From Bradyrhizobium yuanmingense (GTDB taxonomy: Bacteria > Pseudomonadota > Alphaproteobacteria > Rhizobiales > Xanthobacteraceae), in NCBI RefSeq assembly GCF_900094575.1, contig NZ_FMAE01000003.1:620001-684000 (forward strand): DNA of 64,000 nucleotides. The letters are read 5' to 3'. A model generated the notes under the pieces. It had not been told where the DNA came from and searched no databases. It saw nothing but the letters and a program-made list of their open reading frames with translations. A program made the position numbers and the translations under genes. The first letter of the stretch is position 1, and every line of letters starts with the position of its first letter. Below are positions 9,454-19,131 of this stretch, in pieces.

Positions 9454-10389
9454 TTATGTCATCGCCGAGCCCCGCCGCGATGCAAGCACGACTCCGGCGA
9501 GCACCAGGGCGTAACCGATCAGGTGGAACGGCTGGAGCTTCTCGCCCAGCAGCACGATCGCCAGCGCCGAGCCGAACACCGGCACCAAATGGAAGAACGG
9601 CGCCGCCCGGTTCGGCCCGATCAGCGCCACGCCGCGGTTGAAGAAGAGATAGGCGAGTGTGGAGGGGAAGATCAGGATGTAGCCCAGTGTCGCCAGCGTG
9701 GTCGCGTCGAATTGCAACACGCGGCCGCTCGCCGCCTCCCAGATTGCCGTCGGCAGCAGCATCGTCGCGCCGCAGCAGGTGGTGAAGGACAGGAAGGAGA
9801 GCTGGTGGATCTTCGGCCGGCGCGGGATGAAGGCCGAGTAGAGCCCGAACGCCACCAGCGAGGAGGCGAACATGATGTCGCCTCTGTTGAAGCTGATGCT
9901 TGCCAGCGCCGCGAGGTCGCCGCGCAGGATGATGATCAGCACGCCGAGCAGCGAGATCGCGATGCCGCCGAGCTGCGCGCCGGTCAGCCGCACGCCGAAC
10001 AGCACCAGCGACCACAGCGCCACGAACAGCGGACCCGCCGACTGGATCAGCAGCGCATTCAGCGCCTCGGTGTATTGCAGCGCCCAGTACGAGATCGCGT
10101 TGTTGAAGGCAAAGCCGACCAGCGACAGGAACAGCATCAGGGGCATGCTCTTGCGCAACGCAGGCCAGTCGCGCTTCAGATGCGGCCAGGCGAACGGCAA
10201 CAGGATCAGGAACACGCCGAACCAGCGGATCGTGGTGATCGTCAGCGGCGGCACATGCGCCCCGACATGGCGCGCGAGCACGATGTTGCCGGCCCAGAAC
10301 AGCGAGCTAAGGCTGAGCAGCAGATAAGGCTGGTTGTTGAGCCAGCTGGCCGGATTGGCGGCCGGTGGCGCGGGCGAAGCGGTCGTCAT
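9454..10389 (-). CDS. EamA/DMT-family transporter (paralog 1)
   Basis: A 311-residue inner-membrane protein with about ten membrane spans arranged as two EamA repeats. The first repeat begins LLLSLSSLFWAGNIVLARHVG and the second VAFGLYSAFIPRRPKIHQLSFL; it ends PFFHLVPVFGSALAIVLLGEKLQPFHLIGYALVLAGVVLAS. Members export metabolites or amino acids. The start at 10389 (MTTASPA) is preferred to TTG/ATG codons further up because the extra residues are not membrane-like. It is a close paralog of the gene at 11078-12010 and points away from the small DUF1330 gene. Confidence 0.88.
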   Translation of the reverse strand: MTTASPAPPAANPASWLNNQPYLLLSLSSLFWAGNIVLARHVGAHVPPLTITTIRWFGVFLILLPFAWPHLKRDWPALRKSMPLMLFLSLVGFAFNNAISYWALQYTEALNALLIQSAGPLFVALWSLVLFGVRLTGAQLGGIAISLLGVLIIILRGDLAALASISFNRGDIMFASSLVAFGLYSAFIPRRPKIHQLSFLSFTTCCGATMLLPTAIWEAASGRVLQFDATTLATLGYILIFPSTLAYLFFNRGVALIGPNRAAPFFHLVPVFGSALAIVLLGEKLQPFHLIGYALVLAGVVLASRRGSAMT

Positions 10390-10481
10390 GGGCGTTGGAT
10401 ACAACTTGCGCCCGATTGCCGCGATGGCACAAGTCACAGCGCCGCAATGCTACAATGCAGCCGAGCCCTAAGGAGGTGCCA

Positions 10482-10883
10482 TTGGCGGTCAATATGTTGA
10501 ACATCGAGGGCCTGGAGCGGCTCGATCCGAATGCGCCGGTGGTGATGCTGAACCTGATGCGCTTCCACGCGCGCTCGCTCGATGGCGACGGGTCGGGCTG
10601 GGACGCATACTTGCGCTACAGCGCGATCACGGTGCCGATGATCAAGGCGCGCGGCGGCACGCTGCTCTGGACCGGTGAAGGCAAGGCGGTCGCACTCGGT
10701 CCGCACGCGGGCAACGATTGGGACTTCGTCGCGCTGGTCCATTACCCGTCCGTCTCGGCCTTTCTCGACATGATGACCTCGCAAGCCTACGAGCGCGAAG
10801 CCGATCCGCATCGCGTCAACGGCTGCGCCGAGCACGTGATCATTGCGACGAGCGAGGCGTACAGCAAGTTCAAGACGAAGTAG
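10482..10883 (+). CDS. DUF1330-like small protein with TTG start
   Basis: A 133-residue cytoplasmic protein of ferredoxin-like DUF1330 type, with VVMLNLMRFHARS, a central GGTLLWTGEGKAVALGP and VHYPSVSAFLDMMTSQAYEREADPHR. The start is set at TTG 10482 because a very strong AGGAGG (10471-10476) lies five bases upstream; the in-frame ATG at 10494 is too far from it, and ATG 10455 would place the site inside the gene. It is divergent from one EamA transporter and convergent with the other. Function unknown. Confidence 0.8.
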   Translation: MAVNMLNIEGLERLDPNAPVVMLNLMRFHARSLDGDGSGWDAYLRYSAITVPMIKARGGTLLWTGEGKAVALGPHAGNDWDFVALVHYPSVSAFLDMMTSQAYEREADPHRVNGCAEHVIIATSEAYSKFKTK

Positions 10884-10897
10884 CAGCGCGTGCACTT

Positions 10898-11050
10898 TTC
10901 CCCTCTCCCCTTGTGGGAGAGGGTGGCTCGCCGCGTAGCGGCGAGACGGGTGAGGGGTCTCTCTCCGCGAGTCCACTCCCAATTGAATGCGCGGAGAGAA
11001 CCCCTCATCCGGCGCTTCGCGCCACCTTCTCCCACAAGGGGAGAAGGGAA
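10898..11050. repeat. Intergenic repeat, family C (long CTCTCCCC inverted repeat)
   Basis: A 150-base imperfect palindrome. The left end TTCCCCTCTCCCCTTGTGGG pairs with the right end CCCACAAGGGGAGAAGGGAA, with inner hairpins GCTCGCCGC/GCGGCGAG and GGCGC/GCGCC. Short open frames on both strands here are by-products of the palindrome, not genes. Confidence 0.85.
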
Positions 11051-11077
11051 GTGCAGCGAGCGCTTCGATGAAGCCGC

Positions 11078-12010
11078 CTAACTTGCCTGCTTTCGCGACG
11101 CCGCGAACACGCCCGCCAGCACCAATGCGAAACCGATGAAGTGGAACGCCTGCGGGTGCTCGCCCAGAAACGCCATCGCCATGATCGAGCCGAACACCGG
11201 CACGACGTGGAAGAACGGTGCGGCGCGGTTGGCGCCGATCAGGCGCACGCCGCGATTGAAGCAGAGATAGGCGAGCGTCGAGGGAAAGACGGCGACGTAG
11301 AACAGCGTCAGGAGGTTCGGCCCGTCGAGCTTCATCACCGGGCGAGCGGACAGTTCCCAGATCTCCAGCGGAATGAGACAGGCGGCGCCGCAGCCGAAGG
11401 TGAAGGCGAGGAACGAGAGGCCGTGCATCGGCGGCCGCCTCAGTGACAGCACCGAATAGAGCGCGAAGATCAGGAGCGCGAGCAGGAAGATCAGGTCGCC
11501 CTTGTTGAAGTCGATGCTCGACAGCGTGGTGAAATCGCCGTGCAGCAGGATGGTCAGCACGCCGCACATCGACAGCAGCACGCCGAAGGCCTGCGCGGCG
11601 GTGAGACGAATGCCGAGGATGACCAGCGACCACAACGCCACCAGCAGCGGCGCGGCCGACTGCAGCAGCAGCGTGTTGAGCGCCTGGGTGTGCTCCAGCG
11701 CCCAATATTGCAGCGTGTTGAAGGCGCCGATGCCGGTGACCGAGAGCGTGACCATCAGGCCGAGCTTGCCGCGGATCGCCGGCCAGTCCTGCACGAGGTG
11801 CTTGAAGGCGAACGGCAGCACCAGCAGGAAGGCGAAGAACCAGCGCAGGAACGACAGCGTCACCGGCGGAATGTGGCCGGCAGCGAGCCTACCGACGATG
11901 GCGTTGCCGGCCCAGCACAGCGCGGTGATGCTGAGCAGCAGGTAAGGCTGGTTGGCGATCCAGCTGTGGCCGGATGTTTCCGCGGGCGTGGTCTGGCCGG
12001 TGGCGGACAT
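11078..12010 (-). CDS. EamA/DMT-family transporter (paralog 2)
   Basis: A 310-residue membrane protein with two EamA repeats and about ten spans. It starts MSATGQTTPAE and continues SWIANQPYLLLSITALCWAGNAIVGRLAAGHIPP. The C-terminus NRAAPFFHVVPVFGSIMAMAFLGEHPQAFHFIGFALVLAGVFAAS matches the neighbouring paralog at 9454-10389 nearly block by block, so the two probably arose by local duplication. Substrate unknown. Confidence 0.88.
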   Translation of the reverse strand: MSATGQTTPAETSGHSWIANQPYLLLSITALCWAGNAIVGRLAAGHIPPVTLSFLRWFFAFLLVLPFAFKHLVQDWPAIRGKLGLMVTLSVTGIGAFNTLQYWALEHTQALNTLLLQSAAPLLVALWSLVILGIRLTAAQAFGVLLSMCGVLTILLHGDFTTLSSIDFNKGDLIFLLALLIFALYSVLSLRRPPMHGLSFLAFTFGCGAACLIPLEIWELSARPVMKLDGPNLLTLFYVAVFPSTLAYLCFNRGVRLIGANRAAPFFHVVPVFGSIMAMAFLGEHPQAFHFIGFALVLAGVFAASRKQAS

Positions 12011-13725
<1,715 letters not shown>

Positions 13726-13762
13726 CGATATCTTACCGGGACGCGCGTATAGTTGAGTAGAA

Positions 13763-15349
13763 ATGGCTGATTACTATCCGCTGATCGCCCGCGCTATTGC
13801 CGCCCTGGACCCCAACGCTCCCGGCGAAAGCCGTCGCGCGCTCTATGAACGGGCGCGCACGGCCCTGATCGCGCAGCTGCGCAGCGTGCAGCCGCCGCTC
13901 TCCGAATCCGAGATCACCCGGGAACGGTTGTCGCTGGAGGAGGCCGTCCGCAAGGTCGAATCGGAGGCCGCCCAGCGGGCCCGCGAGGCCTCGCGTCCCG
14001 GTGGCGCCGCCCGCTCCGGCTCGAGTGGCGATGCCTTCCGCCGCGCCAGCACCCGTGCCACCGAGGCCAACCCGGCAGCAGTGCCGCCGCGCACGCGTCC
14101 GGCCCCGACGCCGCCGCGCGCCGACCGCCCGTCCTTCAACGTCGATGATCAAGGCGAGGCCCCGCGGCCGCCGCGCGCGCCCCGTTTCGACGCCCCGCGC
14201 CCACCTGGCCCCGCCGCCCCGCCGCCGGAGCCGCCGGCCGGCCGCGATCGCCAGGGTGGGCGGCGTCCGCCCGACGTCGGCCCACCGCCGCCGCTGCCGT
14301 CCTCACCCGGCGTGCGCGGCTTCCGTGACATCACGGCCGACGCCAACGATCTCGGCGGTGCCGCCGCGCAGGCCAGCCGCGCCGCGCGCCGCACCTACGC
14401 CAACGTGCCCTCGCCCTCGCCGGAATTCGACCGGCTGGAGCCGAGTCTGGAAAACCGCGCCGGCGAGACCGAAGCGCCCTATTCCTACGACGAGTCGATC
14501 GAGGAGGCCGAGCGCTACGCGCCGCAGCCGCCGTCGCCGCGTCCGCGCATCGCCCCCGATCGCGACGTCAAGAAGCGCGCCCGCACCGGCTCCGCCTTTC
14601 CGTTCAAGAGCGCGATTGCCGTCGGCATCGTGCTCATCCTGGTCGGCGCCGGCATCCTCTGGGGCAAGCAACTGGTCCAGATCGTCAACGGCTTTCTCAA
14701 GCCGTCCGCGCCGCAAGTTGCGGATACGCCGACCCCGGCGCAGCCGCAGAGCAAGCCCAAGATTCCCGATCGCGTCGGTCAGCCCTCGGCGGACCAGCCG
14801 GTCGCGCCGGTGGCGCAGAAGGTCGTGCTCTACGATGAGGATCCGTCCGATCCGAAGGGCAAGCAATATGTCGGCTCGGTGGTGTGGCGGCTCGAGCCGA
14901 TCAAGGCCTCGGGCAACCAGAAGGCCGACGTCGCCGTGCGCGCCGACATCGAGATTCCCGACCGCAAGTTCAAGATGACGATGTCGTTCCGCCGCAACAC
15001 CGATTCCTCGTTGCCGGCGAGCCACACGGCGGAGCTGACCTTCATCCTGCCGCAGGATTTCCCCGGCGGCAGCGTCTCCAACGTGCCGGGCATCTTGATG
15101 AAGTCGAACGAGCAGGCCCGCGGCACGCCGCTCGCCGGCCTCGCGGTCAAGGTCACCGACGGCTTCTTCCTGGTCGGCCTCTCCAATGTCGACGCCGACC
15201 GCGCCCGCAACGTCCAGCTCCTGAAGGAGCGCTCCTGGTTCGACGTGCCGCTGGTCTACGCCAACCAGCGCCGTGCCATCATCGCCATCGAGAAGGGCGC
15301 CCCCGGCGAGCGCGCCTTCAACGACGCCTTCGCGCAGTGGGGCGATTGA
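13763..15349 (+). CDS. Membrane-anchored protein with proline-rich linker, unknown function
   Basis: A 528-residue protein 37 bases after purA. Residues 1-75 form a helical domain (MADYYPLIARAIAALDPNAPGESRRALYERARTALIAQL). Residues 80-200 are a low-complexity stretch rich in proline, alanine and arginine. A single membrane segment follows (about 277-297, SAIAVGIVLILVGAGILWG), then a second disordered linker and a C-terminal beta-rich domain (VLYDEDPSDPKGKQYVGSVVWRLEP to the end). The likely topology is N-terminus inside and C-terminal domain in the periplasm. I do not recognise a named family; the layout suggests an envelope protein linking cytoplasm and periplasm. Confidence 0.8.
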   Translation: MADYYPLIARAIAALDPNAPGESRRALYERARTALIAQLRSVQPPLSESEITRERLSLEEAVRKVESEAAQRAREASRPGGAARSGSSGDAFRRASTRATEANPAAVPPRTRPAPTPPRADRPSFNVDDQGEAPRPPRAPRFDAPRPPGPAAPPPEPPAGRDRQGGRRPPDVGPPPPLPSSPGVRGFRDITADANDLGGAAAQASRAARRTYANVPSPSPEFDRLEPSLENRAGETEAPYSYDESIEEAERYAPQPPSPRPRIAPDRDVKKRARTGSAFPFKSAIAVGIVLILVGAGILWGKQLVQIVNGFLKPSAPQVADTPTPAQPQSKPKIPDRVGQPSADQPVAPVAQKVVLYDEDPSDPKGKQYVGSVVWRLEPIKASGNQKADVAVRADIEIPDRKFKMTMSFRRNTDSSLPASHTAELTFILPQDFPGGSVSNVPGILMKSNEQARGTPLAGLAVKVTDGFFLVGLSNVDADRARNVQLLKERSWFDVPLVYANQRRAIIAIEKGAPGERAFNDAFAQWGD

Positions 15350-15358
15350 GGCTCTTCT

Positions 15359-15460
15359 GTCATTCCGGGGCGCGCGTAGCGCGAACCCGGAATCCATTTC
15401 ACCGCGTCACATGCCGCCCGATGGATTCCGGGCTCGTGCTTCGCACGCCCCGGAATGACG
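15359..15460. repeat. Intergenic repeat, family D (GTCATTCCGGGGCGCG)
   Basis: Inverted repeat with left arm GTCATTCCGGGGCG and right arm CGCCCCGGAATGAC, plus inner GGAATCCAT / ATGGATTCC. It separates two convergent genes. A related hybrid copy is at 55804-55936. Confidence 0.85.
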
Positions 15461-15470
15461 TCCGAGAGGA

Positions 15471-15743
15471 CTACTGCGCCGCGGCTTCCCGCTTGCGCGA
15501 TGCCGCGGCGGCGGCGTGCTGGCGGTCCATCACGGCGCGGCAGCCGGGGCTGACCTGCGCCTTGTTCCGCACCATGCAGGCGGTGATCCGCGGGATGTCG
15601 GGAATCTCGCTGGAGCACAGCCGCATGGCGTCACCCGAGCACATCTGCTGGGCTTCTTGCGTGAAGGCGAAACTGGGTGAGGTTTGGAGAGCGAAGGTGG
15701 TGGCGACTGCGAAGAGCGAAGCGATGGTCTGAAGGCGTGTCAT
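15471..15743 (-). CDS. Small exported cysteine-rich protein (paralog 1)
   Basis: A 90-residue protein with a signal peptide (MTRLQTIASLFAVATTFALQTSPSFA), so probably periplasmic. The mature part has four cysteines in the pattern QMCSGDAMRLCSSEIPDI...ACMVRNKAQVSPGCRAVM. The spacing matches the protein at 16250-16492 and suggests two disulphides. The start at 15743 is chosen for the signal peptide; the frame extends to 15929 without further support. Function unknown. Confidence 0.75.
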   Translation of the reverse strand: MTRLQTIASLFAVATTFALQTSPSFAFTQEAQQMCSGDAMRLCSSEIPDIPRITACMVRNKAQVSPGCRAVMDRQHAAAAASRKREAAAQ

Positions 15744-15995
15744 GTGGAATGGATCCCCGAGTTCCCTTAAGGCTTGAGCCGCTTGGTTTTGGGGCGCCGC
15801 ACGCGGCTTGATCTGCCGCATGTCGCAGCCTTCACATCGGGAGCTTCGATCCCGCGTGTGGTCGCTCGACTTCTTGATGCTCGAATCGAAAGTGCTGCGC
15901 CGCCCGAGCGAAGTATGCGCCATTGTCACGCGCCCGCAATGGCCGGCACAAAGGAATTCGCAATTGTTGCACGCCAGTCACGTCGCGCGATCAGA

Positions 15996-16214
15996 TCAGC
16001 CGATCGGAGACGCTTGTTCCTCATCGCTCGCGCCGAGAGCGGCGGCGTGCTCCTCGACAGCGGTAACGCCCTTGGGCGTCAGTTCGAACAGATCGCCGTC
16101 TTTCATCACGTAGCCGTCGGCGATCAATTGCCCCATCTTGCCATGCCGGTCGTCGGCAAAGGCAACGGATTGGCTGATGTCCCGCAGGATCGAGAGCTCT
16201 TCGTCGTGCAACAT
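15996..16214 (-). CDS. Small hypothetical protein, possible winged-helix fold
   Basis: A 72-residue acidic protein starting MLHDEELSILRDISQSVAF. The section KMGQLIADGYVMKDGDLFELTPKGVTAVEEH reads like a recognition helix and wing of a small winged-helix domain (an 'L-T-P-K-G' turn is common there). GGAGAG lies nine bases before the start at 16214. No partner domain is present, so the role, possibly DNA binding, is only a guess. Confidence 0.65.
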   Translation of the reverse strand: MLHDEELSILRDISQSVAFADDRHGKMGQLIADGYVMKDGDLFELTPKGVTAVEEHAAALGASDEEQASPIG

Positions 16215-16249
16215 GGCGTCACTCTCCGTTCGCGGGTATGGGTCCGTCC

Positions 16250-16492
16250 TCACATGCCGTGGCTCTGAAACACCTTGCTGCAGGACTTCGACAGCTTGGC
16301 CCGGTTGGCTTGCAGGCAGCTCTGCACCGCGCCGTCATTGCCGAGGTCCTTGCGGCAGAAGCGCTGGGCATCGCGCGTGCAAGCCTGCCGCTCCTGCGGC
16401 GTGCCCATATGGCCTTGGGCCAGCGCGGGTGCCGTCGGCAGGCTGCTCAGGGCCGCCAGCGCGATCGTCGCCAGGAGAAATTTGCGGGCCAT
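16250..16492 (-). CDS. Small exported cysteine-rich protein (paralog 2)
   Basis: An 80-residue protein: signal peptide MARKFLLATIALAALSSLPTAPALA, then ACTRDAQRFCRKDLGND..QSCLQANRAKLSKSCSKVF. The four-cysteine layout matches the gene at 15471-15743, and both carry the C-x2-D-A-x-R-x-C motif, so they belong to one family. Expected location is the periplasm. Function is not known. Confidence 0.75.
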   Translation of the reverse strand: MARKFLLATIALAALSSLPTAPALAQGHMGTPQERQACTRDAQRFCRKDLGNDGAVQSCLQANRAKLSKSCSKVFQSHGM

Positions 16493-16635
16493 CGGCGGCT
16501 CCAGTCTGCCAGGGGTCAATTCAGGTCCAGCATGAACTCATCGCCTTGCCACTTGTTCCCCTTAAAGGAGCCCGGCGCCCGCTGTTCAAGGTTCCCGCTG
16601 CGCTGCTATAACGCCTGCAGAGTGTGAGGTGCTTG

Positions 16636-17061
16636 ATGAAACGCTATCTGGTATTTGCGCTGGTCGTCCCATTCATCGGCGGGTTCCTGCTGCTGCTGAC
16701 GACGACCTACCAGTCCGGCTATTGGGCCCAGACCAACCTCGGCGAGGTCGGCAAGCTGTTCGCGGTGTTCTTCAAGACGCTCCAATACAGCTACCTGTTC
16801 GGGTTCTTGCCTGCGCTGATGATCGGCGCAGTCGATGACATCCTGATCCACATCCGCCGGATTGGGCCGGTCTTGCGGATGCTCCTGGTCGGCCTGTTCG
16901 CCTTCGCTCTGGCCTCGCTCACCCACAGCTCGCGCGGGCCGGATTCGGGCGCGGTGCAGTTCATCCTGTACGGGCTCGTCGGTTTCGTGCCGGCGGTGAT
17001 TTCATCCTGGCTGGTGCATCGCTACGTCGAGGAGCCGCAAGCGGCGCCGGTGCCGACCTGA
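16636..17061 (+). CDS. Inner-membrane protein with four spans, unknown
   Basis: A 141-residue protein with about four membrane segments, beginning MKRYLVFALVVPFIGGFLLLLTTTYQSG and including YSYLFGFLPALMIGAVDDILIHI, VLRMLLVGLFAFALASL and FILYGLVGFVPAVISSWLV. GAGGTG lies upstream of the ATG at 16636, which is preferred over the codon at 16624. It stands alone between divergent and co-directional small genes. Its family looks like a conserved alphaproteobacterial membrane protein (DUF5413-like); I cannot assign a role. Confidence 0.75.
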   Translation: MKRYLVFALVVPFIGGFLLLLTTTYQSGYWAQTNLGEVGKLFAVFFKTLQYSYLFGFLPALMIGAVDDILIHIRRIGPVLRMLLVGLFAFALASLTHSSRGPDSGAVQFILYGLVGFVPAVISSWLVHRYVEEPQAAPVPT

Positions 17062-17119
17062 CGCGCGGCGTTCGGGCGCGGCCGCAACCTCCGCCGCGCT
17101 GGCGCGTTCACTGAAGGCC

Positions 17120-17662
17120 ATGGCCATGCAAGACGACGACATCCTCGCTCCGCGCAAATCCCGTTCCGGGAGCGGCTCGCATGCGCGCTTTTCGCGCGAC
17201 GAGGCGCGCGGCCCGATCATCGACCAGGACGGCCACGAGATCAGGCCGGAAAGCTTGGAGCAGGGATTTCGCGAGTTTCGTTTCGAGTTCGGTCAAGGCA
17301 GCCCGTTCGGCAATCTGACGCGCGAGCAGCGGATCGCGCGGCTCGAGGCGATCGCCAAGCTGCTCGACGTCGCCTTCATCCTGCCCGGCACCAACATCCG
17401 CTACGGCATCGACGGGCTGATCGGATTGATTCCCGTCGTCGGCGACGTCATCACCACCGCGATCTCGCTGTGGCTGGTGCGCGAAGCCCGCGCGCTGGGC
17501 GCGCCCTGGCACATCACGGCGCGCATGCTCGGCAATGTCGCGGTTGACGGCGTGGTCGGCCTCGTCCCGTTCGCGGGCGACGCCTTCGACGTCATGTTCC
17601 GCGCCAACACGCGCAACGTCCGCCTGCTCCAGCGCTGGCTGGAAAAGCAGCCGCGGATGTAG
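17120..17662 (+). CDS. DUF4112 family membrane protein
   Basis: A 180-residue protein. After a hydrophilic N-terminus of about 75 residues comes the DUF4112 domain: LDVAFILPGTNIRYGIDGLIGLIPVVGDVITTAISLWLVREAR, then GNVAVDGVVGLVPFAGDAFDVMFRANTRNVRLL. The paired G-L-I/V-P-x-x-G-D repeats are diagnostic for the family. It probably sits in or on the membrane through two short hydrophobic hairpins. A second ATG at 17126 is possible. Molecular role unknown. Confidence 0.88.
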   Translation: MAMQDDDILAPRKSRSGSGSHARFSRDEARGPIIDQDGHEIRPESLEQGFREFRFEFGQGSPFGNLTREQRIARLEAIAKLLDVAFILPGTNIRYGIDGLIGLIPVVGDVITTAISLWLVREARALGAPWHITARMLGNVAVDGVVGLVPFAGDAFDVMFRANTRNVRLLQRWLEKQPRM

Positions 17663-17723
17663 CCTGGCTGAGAGCGCTCGCCGCGAGTCCGACTGGTCGA
17701 CAATGCGCTCGATCTCCCTGCGT

Positions 17724-17803
17724 CGTCATTGCGAGCGCAGCGAAGCAATCCAGAATCTTTCCGCGGAGGGACGCTGGATTGCTTCGCTGCGCTCGCAATG
17801 ACG
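17724..17803. repeat. Intergenic repeat, family A copy 2
   Basis: A near-perfect palindrome: CGTCATTGCGAGCGCAGCGA at the left and the matching GCGCTCGCAATGACG at the right, each flanking AAGCAATCCAG / CTGGATTGCTT. It lies after the DUF4112 gene. Confidence 0.88.
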
Positions 17804-17840
17804 GATGAGAGATAGCGGGTGAGAAAGCCCCCAAACACAA

Positions 17841-17872
17841 AAGGCGCGACGACCTTTCGGCCATCGCGCCTT
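17841..17872 (-). terminator. Rho-independent terminator
   Basis: Arms AAGGCGCGA (17841-17849) and TCGCGCCTT (17864-17872). Read on the minus strand the stem is followed directly by TTTTGTGTTTG. It lies 29 bases after the stop of the minus-strand gene at 17902-18195. Confidence 0.75.
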
Positions 17873-17901
17873 CTGCGTACATCGAACTTTGTTGCGAAAG
17901 C

Positions 17902-18195
17902 TTACGCAGCGTCGGCGTCGGTCTCCGCGGCCGGGGCCGGCTTGGGCCGGCGGGGCAGCGGGAAGGCATCGCTCTCGTACAGCGAGCGGATGCCGTTCTG
18001 GTCGAAGCGCGCTTCCTCGACCTGGAGATAGGCGCCGTTCAGCGAGTCCGTCGGCAACTGCTCCATCGCGAACTGCACGGCCTCGGCCGCAGTGCCGAAC
18101 CGCCGATAGGTGAAGCCCGCGCGCTTCTTCTTGCGGATGGCGGCGGGGAAGAGCTCGGCGGAGGTGTTGAAGTTGAACGGACGCAGTGGACGCAT
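17902..18195 (-). CDS. Conserved hypothetical protein, 97 residues
   Basis: A cytoplasmic protein starting [18 protein letters not shown] with a basic stretch [13 protein letters not shown] and a helical centre ([14 protein letters not shown]). The C-terminus is rich in proline and alanine. The ATG at 18195 has GAGGT upstream; a TTG two codons earlier is less likely. It is a single-gene unit with its own terminator. I do not recognise a family with known function. Confidence 0.7.
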   Translation of the reverse strand: MRPLRPFNFNTSAELFPAAIRKKKRAGFTYRRFGTAAEAVQFAMEQLPTDSLNGAYLQVEEARFDQNGIRSLYESDAFPLPRRPKPAPAAETDADAA

Positions 18196-18407
18196 GGTCA
18201 AAGACCTCGTGATCTTCTCTGGGGCTTTAAGCGCGTGGGGTTGGGGAGGGCAGGGGCCGCAATCGAGCGGGCCCGCCGCATGTCGTTGTCGCCCTCTAAT
18301 ATAGGCCGATTTGACAAAAATGCGACCCCCGCGATGCGAGATGATGAATCAGCGCATGGCAGCCCCGCGGAGACGAAACTTATCAATGTTTCAAAGACTT
18401 ATATGGC

Positions 18408-18572
18408 TTAAACTTTGCCAAGAAGCAGCAGCACGACCAGGATCACCAGCACGACTCCGCCGAGCCCGATGCCGGAATGGCCAAGGCCATAGCCGTAGCC
18501 GCCGAACCGGCCGGACAGGCCGCCGACGAGATAGATGATCACCAGGATGATCAGGATGGTCCCAAGCGCCAT
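18408..18572 (-). CDS. DUF3309-like small membrane protein
   Basis: A 54-residue hydrophobic protein: MALGTILIILVIIYLVGGLSGRFGG, a glycine-tyrosine turn, then GGVVLVILVVLLLLGKV. Two membrane segments flanking a glycine-rich loop are typical of DUF3309. The start at 18572 has GGAGGA upstream. Such proteins are common in rhizobia and their role is unknown. Confidence 0.8.
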   Translation of the reverse strand: MALGTILIILVIIYLVGGLSGRFGGYGYGLGHSGIGLGGVVLVILVVLLLLGKV

Positions 18573-18640
18573 GGCATCCTCCCTGGCGGCCACCGAAATG
18601 CGATGATCGGCCGCACCGCCAGAGCAGAAAAGCACATCGC

Positions 18641-18671
18641 GCCGCCGGGTTCCATGGGGGAACCCGGCGGC
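18641..18671 (-). terminator. Stem-loop after msrB
   Basis: A 13-bp perfect stem: GCCGCCGGGTTCC (18641-18653) with GGAACCCGGCGGC (18659-18671). It lies 10 bases beyond the msrB stop. On the minus strand CTTTT follows after about ten bases, so it may be a weak intrinsic terminator. Confidence 0.6.
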
Positions 18672-18681
18672 GGGCTTGGGT

Positions 18682-19101
18682 TTATTTGGGCTCGAGCTTC
18701 AGGGCCACGGAATTGATGCAGTAGCGCAGGCCGGTCGGCCCGGGGCCGTCGGGAAAGACGTGGCCGAGATGGCCGCTGCATTTGGAGCAGAGCACCTCGG
18801 TGCGGATCATGCCGTGGCTGGTGTCCCGCTCCTCGTCGATGTGGCTCTCGACTGCGGGCTGGGTGAAGCTCGGCCAGCCGCAGCCGGAATCGAACTTGGC
18901 ATCCGACTCGAACAGCACATTGCCGCAGCCGGCACAGACATAGGTGCCGGTACGGTGGTCGTGCTCATATTCGCCCGAGAAGGGACGCTCGGTCGCCTTC
19001 TCGCGCAGCACGGCGTATTGCATCGGCGTCAGCTCGCGCCGCCACTGCTCTTCACTCTTGATGACCTTGTCGTCGGTCGCTTTCGTCTTGGTGTCGGGCA
19101 T
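18682..19101 (-). CDS. msrB: Peptide-methionine (R)-S-oxide reductase
   Basis: A 139-residue enzyme that reduces the R epimer of methionine sulfoxide. Zinc-binding cysteines are in CAGC (near residue 56) and CSKC (near 106). The catalytic cysteine is in [11 protein letters not shown] near residue 128, and the family signature SGCGWPSF is present. No signal peptide is visible, so it should be cytoplasmic. It lies 30 bases behind msrA on the same strand, and the pair covers both sulfoxide epimers. Confidence 0.95.
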   Translation of the reverse strand: MPDTKTKATDDKVIKSEEQWRRELTPMQYAVLREKATERPFSGEYEHDHRTGTYVCAGCGNVLFESDAKFDSGCGWPSFTQPAVESHIDEERDTSHGMIRTEVLCSKCSGHLGHVFPDGPGPTGLRYCINSVALKLEPK

Positions 19102-19131
19102 GGGTCTCCCGTTGCTTTGGGGATCTCGCGA

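Noticed and set aside
10787..11081. Short frames on both strands of the family C palindrome
   Set aside because: They are products of the inverted repeat (near-identical translations in both directions).
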